64,000 nt of DNA from Candidatus Amarobacter glycogenicus (GTDB taxonomy: Bacteria > Chloroflexota > Dehalococcoidia > Tepidiformales > Tepidiformaceae), in contig JADJZF010000011.1 in NCBI GenBank assembly GCA_016719395.1, forward strand, positions 124,001 through 188,000, in the 5' to 3' direction. Below the pieces are notes generated by a model, which saw only the letters and a list, made by a program, of their open reading frames with translations, ran no database searches and had not been told where the DNA came from. The number at the start of each line of letters is the position of its first letter. Position 1 is the first letter of the stretch. This document shows positions 8,611-15,008 of this stretch, piece by piece. The translations under genes and the position numbers were made by a program.

Positions 8611-9020
8611 GGCGTCGGCTCCTTTGGCGGCCGCATTTGCCGCTGAATCGCTGCCGAGTCCGTGTAGATCCGTCCTTCGGCGAACTTCCCGCCTTCCATC
8701 CGGCACCAGCTCACGCCTTCCCACGAAACCGCACGGCCATCCGCCGCGAGGGTCGCGTCGGCACGCCAGCGGAAGACCACCGCGTCGCCGTCCGCCGCGA
8801 TGTCGAAGATTGTGCGGGCGCTCCGGGAGAACACCGGGATGAAGTACTTCGCGTCGTAGGCGCGCATCTCCGCTTTGCCGTGCAACACGAGTTCGCCCAT
8901 GGAGGTGACACAGTCCTCGGTCACGAGGTCGTAAACGCCTTCCCAGTCGCGTTCGCCTTCGAGCGCGATCATTCTCCGGACGGCGTCGATGTTGGCCCGT
9001 TCGGTCGGTCTGTAGGTCAT
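8607..9020 (-). CDS. SnoaL-like protein, MTYxPTE subfamily member 1
   Basis: This 137-residue NTF2-fold protein starts MTYRPTERANIDAVRRM. With the next two genes upstream it forms a tandem triplet sharing the MTYxPTExANIDA start, the TIFDIAADGDAVVFRWRA strand pair and a C-terminal RQxRPxKE tail. ATG 9020 overlaps the upstream stop (ATGA). No catalytic residues are obvious. Confidence 0.86.
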   Translation of the reverse strand: MTYRPTERANIDAVRRMIALEGERDWEGVYDLVTEDCVTSMGELVLHGKAEMRAYDAKYFIPVFSRSARTIFDIAADGDAVVFRWRADATLAADGRAVSWEGVSWCRMEGGKFAEGRIYTDSAAIQRQMRPPKEPTP

Positions 9021-9427
9021 AGCGCTGCCTCCTTCTGCGGGCGCAGCTGGCGGCGCACCTCTGCGCTATCGAAGTACTGCCAGCCCTCGACGATCTGGCC
9101 GTCCTTCATCCGCACCCAGCTCAGGGCCTCCCACACCGCCTGCTTCCCCGAAGGCCGCAGCCTCGCTTCGGCACGCCAGCGGAACACGACGGTGTCGCCG
9201 TCGGCCACGATGTCGAGGATGGTCCGCCGCCAGGACTGCAGCCCGGCGAACATCGCTGCGTCGAAGCGGTGCATCTCCTCGTGTCCGCGGACCACCCCCG
9301 TTGGCGAGTAGTTGACGCAATCCGGTGCGATGAACTGGTAGACGGTGTCCCAATCCTGGACGGCCTCGGCCTCCATGAACCGGTACATGGCGTCGATGTT
9401 CGCCTGCTCGGTGGGGGTGTAGGTCAT
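9017..9427 (-). CDS. SnoaL-like protein, MTYxPTE subfamily member 2
   Basis: Middle copy of the triplet, 136 residues from ATG 9427 (SD GGAGG). The opening MTYTPTEQANIDA and the following RFMEAEA segment are nearly identical to the upstream copy, and the body (ILDIVADGDTVVFRWRAEA) clearly aligns. Both ends use ATGA overlaps. The triplet is a recent local duplication; the middles differ enough to suggest different substrates. Confidence 0.87.
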   Translation of the reverse strand: MTYTPTEQANIDAMYRFMEAEAVQDWDTVYQFIAPDCVNYSPTGVVRGHEEMHRFDAAMFAGLQSWRRTILDIVADGDTVVFRWRAEARLRPSGKQAVWEALSWVRMKDGQIVEGWQYFDSAEVRRQLRPQKEAAL

Positions 9428-9837
9428 GACCTTGCCTCCTTCCGCGGGCGCAGTTGGTGGCCGACCTCCGCCGTGTCCCAGTACCCCCATGTCTCCACGA
9501 ACTGTCCCCCGCGCATACGTGCCCAGGTGGCGCCATCCAGCGAAGCGGACTTTCCGGACGGTCGCAGGACCATTTCTGCGCGGTACCGGAAGACGGCGGT
9601 GTCGCCATCAGCGGCCACGTCGATGATCGAGCGCCGCAACGATTCCAGGCTCGCGAAGAACACGTCGTCGTAGGCGTGCATTTCCTCGTGCCCGCGTGTC
9701 ACCATGCCGCCGGGCCCGTAGCTGACACAGTCGGGCGCGATGAATCGGTACATCGTTTCGAAGTCACGAGCGGCCTCGGCTTCCATGAACCGATAGATCG
9801 CGTCGATGTTCGCCTGCTCGGTGGGGGTGTAGGTCAT
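9424..9837 (-). CDS. SnoaL-like protein, MTYxPTE subfamily member 3
   Basis: First transcribed copy of the triplet (137 residues, ATG 9837). It has IIDVAADGDTAVFRYRAEM and FVETWGYWDTAEVGHQLRP, aligned with the other two copies. Upstream is an 86-base gap before the gene at 9923, unlike the tight coupling downstream. Confidence 0.86.
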   Translation of the reverse strand: MTYTPTEQANIDAIYRFMEAEAARDFETMYRFIAPDCVSYGPGGMVTRGHEEMHAYDDVFFASLESLRRSIIDVAADGDTAVFRYRAEMVLRPSGKSASLDGATWARMRGGQFVETWGYWDTAEVGHQLRPRKEARS

Positions 9838-9922
9838 TGGTTCGCCTTATTTCCTGGGCCGGGGGTTGTCCGTTCGTTGCTGCAGGGCGGGAAGGCAGAC
9901 GTGGGGGTCTCGTGTGTTGGTG

Positions 9923-10552
9923 TCACATCCACGGCACTCCTTCCCGCAGTGACGTCTGCCATCGCTCCACCACAACTGCGCCGTCGAGTGCGTAGAGCGT
10001 TAGCCCCGCCGCGGCGACGGCCTCGCCTTTGAGGTAGCTCCAGCGCAGGAGAGCTCGGTCGCCCGCACAGAGGACGCCGTCCGCCCGGAACGCCAGGAGC
10101 GGGTCGGCGTCCTTCTCGCTCTTCACCCGAACGACGAACTCGTCGAGGTTCTCGACGCGCGTCGGCCCTGGGCCATGCACGACCATCGGCTCCCTGAACA
10201 TCTCCCGCAGCTCGTCTGCCCGGGAGACGTCTGCCCGGATCGCGAAGTACCGCTCCATCGTGGCGTGAGTGGACGACCGGTCCGCGGCGGCGCGCTTGAT
10301 GGCGAGCGGGACGACCTCCGCCGTGACACCGGCGTTCGGCCAGGGCCCACCGCCGGTGTGCCGTGCAGCGCTCCACGACTGCACCAGCAGCTCGCCCTCG
10401 AAACGGAGAAGGCTGAGCCCTGTCTCTTCGCCGCGTGTCCAGCGCAGTCCCGCGCATTCGCCGGCGACCAGGAGGTCATCGATCTGGGCGCCAGGAGGGC
10501 CTGGCCCGCAGCGCGGCAATTGTCCCCGATGTGGAGTGATCGCGGACGCCAC
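9923..10552 (-). CDS. Degenerate 1.5-domain SnoaL-like protein
   Basis: The ORF encodes 209 residues from ATG 10552. Its first 65 residues (LLVAGECAGLRWTRGEETGL then LLRFEGELLVQSWSAAR) look like only the C-terminal half of an NTF2 domain; a complete second domain follows from about residue 98 (MERYFAIRADVSRADEL) to the VVERWQTSLREG end. The likely missing N-terminal half is the relic ORF at 10556-10627, four bases upstream. This suggests a two-domain protein that lost its head by deletion. The start codon has no clear SD. Confidence 0.6.
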   Translation of the reverse strand: MASAITPHRGQLPRCGPGPPGAQIDDLLVAGECAGLRWTRGEETGLSLLRFEGELLVQSWSAARHTGGGPWPNAGVTAEVVPLAIKRAAADRSSTHATMERYFAIRADVSRADELREMFREPMVVHGPGPTRVENLDEFVVRVKSEKDADPLLAFRADGVLCAGDRALLRWSYLKGEAVAAAGLTLYALDGAVVVERWQTSLREGVPWM

Positions 10553-10555
10553 CGG

Positions 10556-10627
10556 CTAACTCCTCTCTTTGAGCAGGCAGTGCGTGACGATGTCGATGTT
10601 GGCCTGCTCCGTTGCGGTGTAGGTCAT
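10556..10627 (-). pseudogene. 23-codon relic of the MTYxPTE SnoaL subfamily
   Basis: The micro-ORF reads MTYTATEQANIDIVTHCLLK and ends TAG. The first 12 residues match the triplet at 8607-9837. Its ATG overlaps the upstream stop as ATGA, so it still sits in a coupled position and is probably translated or was until recently. Confidence 0.72.
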
Positions 10628-11058
10628 TGTTTGTCCGCCTCTCCCGCCAGCATCGGCCCCATGACGTCGATCATCTCGACGATCAGCCCGTCGCGGACCG
10701 TGTAGAACCCGGTCCCGTCAGCGCGAACGACAGTTCCGGCGTGGTAGCCCGGGACATCACGGGTGACGACGCCGGTCCATGTGTACCGCACGGCTACCCG
10801 GTCACCTTCGGCGACCGCTTCATGCACCGTGGTGTGACTCGCCCGCATCCACGTAGACAGCCCGGCCACGGCATCACGCGTGGGCTGTTTCCCCACGGTG
10901 CGCCTCGCGGGCGTCTGGGGAGTCGCGGCGAACTCCTGCACGCAGTCGTCGCTCAAGAGCGACAGGAACTTCTCGACGTCCAGGTACACCTCGGGCGGGT
11001 GGTCGTTGTAAAGCTCGATCGATCGCAATACGACGGCCTTCGGTGAGTTGTCCGTCAT
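10624..11058 (-). CDS. SnoaL-like protein, MTDxSPKAV subfamily
   Basis: The 144-residue product starts MTDNSPKAVVLRSIELYND. It carries DDCVQEFAATPQTPARRTVG, a VAEGDRVAVRYTWTGVVT strand pair and the TVRDGLIVEMIDVMGPM ending that defines this subfamily with 11060 and 11624. ATG 11058 follows the upstream TGA by one base and has SD GGAGG inside that gene's last codons. The substrate is unknown. Confidence 0.86.
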   Translation of the reverse strand: MTDNSPKAVVLRSIELYNDHPPEVYLDVEKFLSLLSDDCVQEFAATPQTPARRTVGKQPTRDAVAGLSTWMRASHTTVHEAVAEGDRVAVRYTWTGVVTRDVPGYHAGTVVRADGTGFYTVRDGLIVEMIDVMGPMLAGEADKQ

Positions 11059-11059
11059 T

Positions 11060-11479
11060 TCATCCTCCCTCGGCCAGCATTGGGCCGGTGTACTGCTTCT
11101 CCGACACGATGAGGCCGTCGCTGACCGCGAAGAGGTTCACGCATTCGAAGACCGCGCGCGCCCCTGCAGGTAGCCCGGGCCAATCCGTGGCAAAGGTCAC
11201 GCCGAATGCGTAAGCGACCGCAACGGAACCGCCTTCCGCGACCACTTCGTGGATCGTCATCGTGGTGTCGGTCGCCTGGTCGTACACCCGGTGGTAGGCT
11301 GCGCGCCTCGCCTCCTTGCCCTGAAGCCGGCGCCACTGCGGCGCGCCGGCCGTCGGTGCGTATTCCCACACCGCCGAATCGGCGAACGAGTCGAGGAATT
11401 CGGCCGTCCCGTGAAGCATGTCCAGCATCGCCTGGTCGAGCATCCGCAGGACGATTGCTTTGGGTGAGTTGTCAGTCAT
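11060..11479 (-). CDS. SnoaL-like protein, MTDxSPKAV subfamily
   Basis: The 139-residue product starts MTDNSPKAIVLRMLDQAML and ends SDGLIVSEKQYTGPMLAEGG, which aligns with the end of the 10624 protein. Upstream lies a 145-base gap with two inverted repeats (11525-11625), so this gene may begin its own transcript. Confidence 0.85.
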   Translation of the reverse strand: MTDNSPKAIVLRMLDQAMLDMLHGTAEFLDSFADSAVWEYAPTAGAPQWRRLQGKEARRAAYHRVYDQATDTTMTIHEVVAEGGSVAVAYAFGVTFATDWPGLPAGARAVFECVNLFAVSDGLIVSEKQYTGPMLAEGG

Positions 11480-11524
11480 TGGGCTATCCCCTCTACGATG
11501 GGTGCGAAGTCATTTGCCAGTCGG

Positions 11525-11564
11525 TCCCGGTTCGCACCGCCGGCTGCACTGGGTCGAACCGGGA
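11525..11564. other. Inverted repeat, 10-bp arms
   Basis: TCCCGGTTCG (11525-11534) and CGAACCGGGA (11555-11564) are perfect complements around a 20-base loop. It lies between two co-oriented genes with no T-tract on either side. A processing site, attenuator or protein site are possibilities. Confidence 0.55.
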
Positions 11565-11580
11565 AGACCTGTTCGATTGA

Positions 11581-11625
11581 GGCCACCCCGGACTCGGAGG
11601 ACACCTTTAGGAGTCCGGGGTGGTC
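11581..11625 (-). terminator. GC-rich stem-loop after the gene at 11624
   Basis: The arms 11581-11595 and 11611-11625 pair at 14 of 15 positions plus a wobble, with a 15-base loop. The right arm contains the stop codon of the 11624 gene. No U-run follows, so it is not a textbook intrinsic terminator, but it could stall transcription or protect an mRNA 3' end. Confidence 0.5.
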
Positions 11626-12049
11626 ATCGGTGTCCTCCCTCCGGCACCATCGGGCCCATGACCGCCGTCGTCCCGGTGATGAGGCCGCCGCGGATAGTGC
11701 AAAACTCCGTGTAGTCCATGTGGAGCGTGGCCCCGGCAGAGAAGTCGGGCGTGTCGATGGCGGCCGTGGCGGTCCAGTGAAGCCGCGCCGCTACCCTCTC
11801 TCCAACAACGAGGAGTTCCAGCAGATCAGAGTGCCGGTTGCGGAACACGGCGCTGCCGCCAGTAACGCCATCTCGGTACACCTCCTTCCCCCCGCGCTGC
11901 GGTGGGGTGCCCACCATGGCCGTCATCTCGATGACCGCATCGTCGGCGTAGTAGTCGAGGAAGCGGGTGGACCCGTAGGTCTCGGGCGTGCCGTCATTCC
12001 ACGCGTCGAGCATTCGCAGGTAGACGGCTTCGGGACTGGTGTCAGTCAT
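11624..12049 (-). CDS. SnoaL-like protein, MTDxSPKAV subfamily
   Basis: The 141-residue product starts MTDTSPEAVYLRMLDAWNDG. It has a YYADDAVIEMTAMVGTP strand, VVGERVAARLHWTATAAI and ends TIRGGLITGTTAVMGPMVPE, the same closing motif as the 10624 protein. Its stop lies inside a strong stem-loop. The bases upstream of the ATG derive from a relic ABM gene tail. Confidence 0.86.
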   Translation of the reverse strand: MTDTSPEAVYLRMLDAWNDGTPETYGSTRFLDYYADDAVIEMTAMVGTPPQRGGKEVYRDGVTGGSAVFRNRHSDLLELLVVGERVAARLHWTATAAIDTPDFSAGATLHMDYTEFCTIRGGLITGTTAVMGPMVPEGGHR

Positions 12050-12126
12050 TGGGACATTCCTTTCGTGTGGGCGTGCGCGTGAGCCGCACGGCGGGCCGCA
12101 TCACCTCGACGATCTCGATCGGCCCG
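12046..12126 (-). pseudogene. Relic of ABM-gene 3' end
   Basis: In the frame out of phase with the esterase end, this stretch reads GPIEIVEVMRPAVRLTRTPT, matching the C-terminus of the tandem ABM protein at 13420 (PTEIVEQMTPVVRFTRTP). The esterase's last codons therefore come from foreign out-of-frame sequence. Confidence 0.75.
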
Positions 12127-12925
12127 TCAATCCGTCGCGAAGATGGCCCTTTAAGCCGCGGCTGAACGACGCGGGCCAGACGGACACATGCGTCTCGTCG
12201 TCGAAGACTTTGGCCGTGAGTTTGAAATTGGAGTAACCACGGCTGCGGAGTCTGTCGGTCATTGCATTCATGTTCGAGAGCATGGGGTCACCTTCAAGCG
12301 AACCCGCTCCCATGAATAGCCTGGTGGGGGGGTCCTGGCCGCTTTCGGCCAGCTGTTCTTCGAGTGAGAACAGGAGGTCGCGACTGCGTCCAATCGACGG
12401 GCTCCCTGCCAGGCAGCGCCGGAACATCCCTGGGCTCGCAAGGATCGCGTACAGCGCGAAGAGGCCGCCGAGGGAGTCCCCGGCCAATCCGCAATCGTCT
12501 GCGTCGGCGGGGTAATTCGCGTTGACGAAAGGCATGAGTTCTTCGCTGACGAAGCGGAGGAAGTCTGGGGCTCCGCCTCCGCTTCCGTCTGGCTGCAGGG
12601 TTGGGATGAGGTCCGTCATTCGCAGAGTGGCCCATCGCTGGAGCACAACCGGGTCAGAGACGAGCCCGCCCAATCCGTAGCCGACGCTCACCACGATCAT
12701 CCCCGGCAGCTCCTTTCCAAGCTGCATGAGCGGGACCATCACCGGAAAGGACGGCCCGAGATCGCCATCCGGGTGATACAGGACCGGATACCGTGTCCCC
12801 GGTTTGCCCGAGGCCATAACCGTAATGAGGACTTCATAGTCGCGGTCGGTGACTCCCGAATGGAACTGGTAGGCGTCCGTCCCGGGCAGGACGAATGACG
12901 TCTTCGGGCCGATAGTGAGTGCCAT
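12101..12925 (-). CDS. Enterochelin-esterase-like alpha/beta hydrolase (esterase D/Fes family)
   Basis: The 274-residue serine hydrolase has YPVLYHPDGD near residue 47, MIVVSVGYG, the nucleophile elbow GDSLGG (Ser151) and a DDETHVSVWP segment holding the likely catalytic His near 249. The Fes/esterase-D family hydrolyses ester or lactone bonds of acyl conjugates; the substrate is unknown here. ATG 12925 has SD GGGAGG. The final residues (GLTGRSRSSR) are encoded by an out-of-frame ABM relic, so the native C-terminus was replaced, probably without loss of the catalytic core. Confidence 0.84.
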   Translation of the reverse strand: MALTIGPKTSFVLPGTDAYQFHSGVTDRDYEVLITVMASGKPGTRYPVLYHPDGDLGPSFPVMVPLMQLGKELPGMIVVSVGYGLGGLVSDPVVLQRWATLRMTDLIPTLQPDGSGGGAPDFLRFVSEELMPFVNANYPADADDCGLAGDSLGGLFALYAILASPGMFRRCLAGSPSIGRSRDLLFSLEEQLAESGQDPPTRLFMGAGSLEGDPMLSNMNAMTDRLRSRGYSNFKLTAKVFDDETHVSVWPASFSRGLKGHLRDGLTGRSRSSR

Positions 12926-12927
12926 TG

Positions 12928-13035
12928 CTATTCCTCCCTGGTGCTTGCGTTGGCGACGGCGGGATCAGTGAACTGCTTGCCGTCATAGCGTTTGCCGGCG
13001 TGCAAGACGACGGCTTTCGGGCTGGTGTTAGTCAT
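12928..13035 (-). pseudogene. 35-codon relic with SnoaL-type head
   Basis: The ORF reads MTNTSPKAVVL, the head of the MTDxSPKAV SnoaL subfamily, then HAGKRYDGKQFTDPAVANAS with no match to the body. It is a deletion remnant between the esterase and the poly-G block. The ATG retains SD-like bases. Confidence 0.65.
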
Positions 13036-13110
13036 TGGGACTTTCCTTCTCCTCTGGTGTGGGTGTGCGCGTGAGCCGCACGGCTGGCCGCCTCCGTTCG
13101 GCGAACCGAG
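13028..13110 (-). pseudogene. Second relic of ABM-gene 3' end
   Basis: The minus frame reads RRPAVRLTRTPTPEEKE, a second copy of the ABM C-terminus (VVRFTRTPKTEEK at 13420). It lies downstream of the low-complexity block. Together with the SnoaL head at 13381-13423 it brackets sequence that is missing or corrupted. Confidence 0.7.
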
Positions 13111-13183
13111 TGGTCTCAGCAGTGACACTCCCGTTACGCCATGCATGCTTGCCCGGCTGTCCCCGGTGGCGGCCAGAAGGTGT

Positions 13184-13377
13184 GGGGGGGGGGGGCGGGC
13201 CTCCCCCCCCGGCGGGGGGGGGGGGGAGGGGGGGGGGGGGAGGCGGGGGCGCCCGGCCCGGGAAGGGGGGGGGCGGGGGGCGCCGGCCGCCCCGGGGACC
13301 CCCCCGCGGGGGGCTGGGGGGGGGGGGGGGGGGCGGAAGGGGGGGGGGGGAGGAAGGGGGGGGGGGGGGGGGGGGGG
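13184..13377. repeat. 194-base G/C/A-only low-complexity block, probable assembly artefact
   Basis: Almost pure G on the plus strand, broken by short C runs and a few A, with a single T. It interrupts what should be a coding stretch: a SnoaL head (13381-13423) on one side and an ABM tail (13028-13110) on the other. Two-colour Illumina no-signal calls produce such poly-G. Real G-quadruplex DNA would look similar but would not be expected inside a gene. The true sequence and length here are unknown. Confidence 0.8.
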
Positions 13378-13380
13378 AGC

Positions 13381-13423
13381 CGACCCAGCGCAGGGCGATT
13401 TCTCTGGTGCTGTTGTCGGTCAT
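13381..13423 (-). pseudogene. Head of a SnoaL-type gene running into the poly-G block
   Basis: Starts MTDNSTREIALRWVGS at ATG 13423, overlapping the ABM stop as ATGA. The head is normal for the MTDxS subfamily, then the sequence becomes poly-C. A real gene may be hidden by the artefact. Confidence 0.65.
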
Positions 13424-14181
13424 TGATGCTTCTCCTCTGTCTTGGGTGTGCGGGTGAAGCGGACGACCGGCGTCATCTGTTCCACGATCTCTGTGGGCGC
13501 CGCAAGGAGCGCGTTCATGCGGAGGCGGCGGTCGCGGTAGCCCGGCAGGTTCTGGCCGTTGGCTGTGTGCTCGTCGCGGGAAGCCACCGTCGGGTAGTGC
13601 TTGTAGAAGAGAATCGTGTCCGGGTTCGCCGCAGACAGGGCGAAGTCCATCACCAGTGCCGGGTCTGCTTCGTAGACCGCCTGCGGAGGGACGGCCTCCT
13701 CGAGGACCGCAAGCAGTTCCTGCCCCTTACCGGGCAGCGCGGGGAAGCGGGCGACGAACGCAATCCCTCCGATCTCTTCCCGGCTGTAACGCGTGTGGCT
13801 GCTCGCTGACGCCTCCCGTAGCCCCGGAACGGTGCGGGTCCAGCGGGCAACCTGTCTCCCCACCTCGACGATTTCGACTGGCGCAACGAGTAGGTCGTTC
13901 ATGCGGGCGCGAAGCTCGCCGTAGGCCGGGATACGCTCGTAGTTGGCCCGGTGGAACTCCAGGGACGCCCGCCCCGGGTAGTGTTCGTAGAGGACGACGA
14001 GGTCCGGGTGCGACAGCGACGTGTGGAAGATGGCCATGAGCGCGCCATCGGGTTCGTGCTGGGAACAGACGGCTATTGCTTCGTCCAGGACGTGCAGTAG
14101 CTCGTCGCGCTTGCCCTCGCGGGCAACCATGCGGCCGACGAGGGCGATGCCAGGGATCTCTTCTCTGGTGTACGACGTCAT
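13420..14181 (-). CDS. Tandem ABM-domain (antibiotic biosynthesis monooxygenase-like) protein
   Basis: The 253-residue product contains two dimeric alpha+beta-barrel repeats of the ABM type. The first runs GIALVGRMVAREGKRDELLH to HTSLSHPDLVVLYEHYPG; the second, from about residue 137, runs GIAFVARFPALPGKGQELLA to NPDTILFYKHYPTVASRDEH. ABM proteins act as cofactor-free monooxygenases or haem-degrading enzymes, or simply bind ligands. The fused pair would form an intramolecular dimer. Both ends use ATGA overlaps. Its 3' end has been copied twice downstream as relics. Confidence 0.82.
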   Translation of the reverse strand: MTSYTREEIPGIALVGRMVAREGKRDELLHVLDEAIAVCSQHEPDGALMAIFHTSLSHPDLVVLYEHYPGRASLEFHRANYERIPAYGELRARMNDLLVAPVEIVEVGRQVARWTRTVPGLREASASSHTRYSREEIGGIAFVARFPALPGKGQELLAVLEEAVPPQAVYEADPALVMDFALSAANPDTILFYKHYPTVASRDEHTANGQNLPGYRDRRLRMNALLAAPTEIVEQMTPVVRFTRTPKTEEKHQ

Positions 14182-14572
14182 GCCCAGAACTCCTTGAACG
14201 CTTCCTGGTCGACCGGGATGGTCTCGCCTTCGATGACGAGGCCGTCCCTCAGGTGGTAGCGGTAGGCCTGATGGCTGTCGTACGTGCGGCCGTCGGGGCG
14301 CGAGGCATTGACCTTGGTGTACATCAGCACGTTGTCATCGTCGGCCAGGACAATCTCGGGCACGGCGGTGAGGGTGCCGTTGGTCATGTCGAGGATGCGC
14401 CGCAGGACGCCGGCCATCGCCTCCCACCCCTGGTGGACACCGCTGATCGAAGCCCGCCCGCGGATGGTGTGGAGTAGTCGGGATGGCGGAGTGGGGCAGC
14501 GGCGTCGATGTCGCCCCGGCCGAAGGCAGCCAAGGCCTCGCGGACTCGATGGATCGTTTCGTCGGGGGTCAT
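14178..14572 (-). CDS. SnoaL-like protein (one-base frameshift)
   Basis: Begins MTPDETIHRVREALAAFGRG from ATG 14572 (SD AAGGAG), loses frame near 14470 and resumes at TIRGRASISGVHQGWEAMAG to the end (PVDQEAFKEFWA). The length is 395 nt, exactly one less than the intact paralogue at 14586 (396 nt), and the two align throughout. One missing base explains everything, probably a sequencing deletion. The family matches SnoaL-like proteins with the SRPDGRTYDSHQAYRYHLRDG strand pair. Confidence 0.8.
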
Positions 14573-14585
14573 GTGGTTCTCCTTC

Positions 14586-14981
14586 CTATGCCAGGAACTC
14601 CGCGAACGCTTCTTGGTCGACTGGGATGGTCTGGCCTTCGAGCAGGCGGCCGTCCTTGAGCCGGTAGAGGTAGGCCTGGTGGCTGTTGTAGGTGCGCCCG
14701 TCCGGCCGGGAGCCCGTGAAGCGGGCGTACATCATCACGTGGTCGTCGTCGGCGAGGATGACTTCGGGCGTAGCGGCCATCGAACCGGCGGTGAGTTCCT
14801 TGATGCGTGCCAGCCCCTTTGCCCAGGCGTCCCACCCGCGGTACTCGCCGCTGAGTGACGAGTGTCCCCGGACTATGTAGACGAAATCGGGGTCGACCAG
14901 CCGTTCGAGCGCTGCCACGTCGTTCGCGTTGAAGGCGGCGAGCGCCGCCCGGATGGTTGCGATGTTGTCGTTAGGTGTCAT
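14586..14981 (-). CDS. SnoaL-like protein
   Basis: The 131-residue NTF2-fold protein reads MTPNDNIATIRAALAAFNAN at the start, VDPDFVYIVRGHSSLSGEYR in the middle and HQAYLYRLKDGRLLEGQTIP near the end. It is the intact sister of the gene at 14178, about 60% identical by eye. ATG 14981 has SD AAGGAGG. It resembles the ketosteroid-isomerase-like branch, but I cannot confirm a catalytic Asp/Tyr pair. Confidence 0.86.
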   Translation of the reverse strand: MTPNDNIATIRAALAAFNANDVAALERLVDPDFVYIVRGHSSLSGEYRGWDAWAKGLARIKELTAGSMAATPEVILADDDHVMMYARFTGSRPDGRTYNSHQAYLYRLKDGRLLEGQTIPVDQEAFAEFLA

Positions 14982-15008
14982 CGGTTCCTCCTTGCTGCGT
15001 CCTCTTCC

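Noticed and set aside
13028..13423. Proline-rich protein spanning the poly-C/poly-G block
   Set aside because: The frame exists only because the low-complexity block has no stop codons. Its ends belong to two different gene families.
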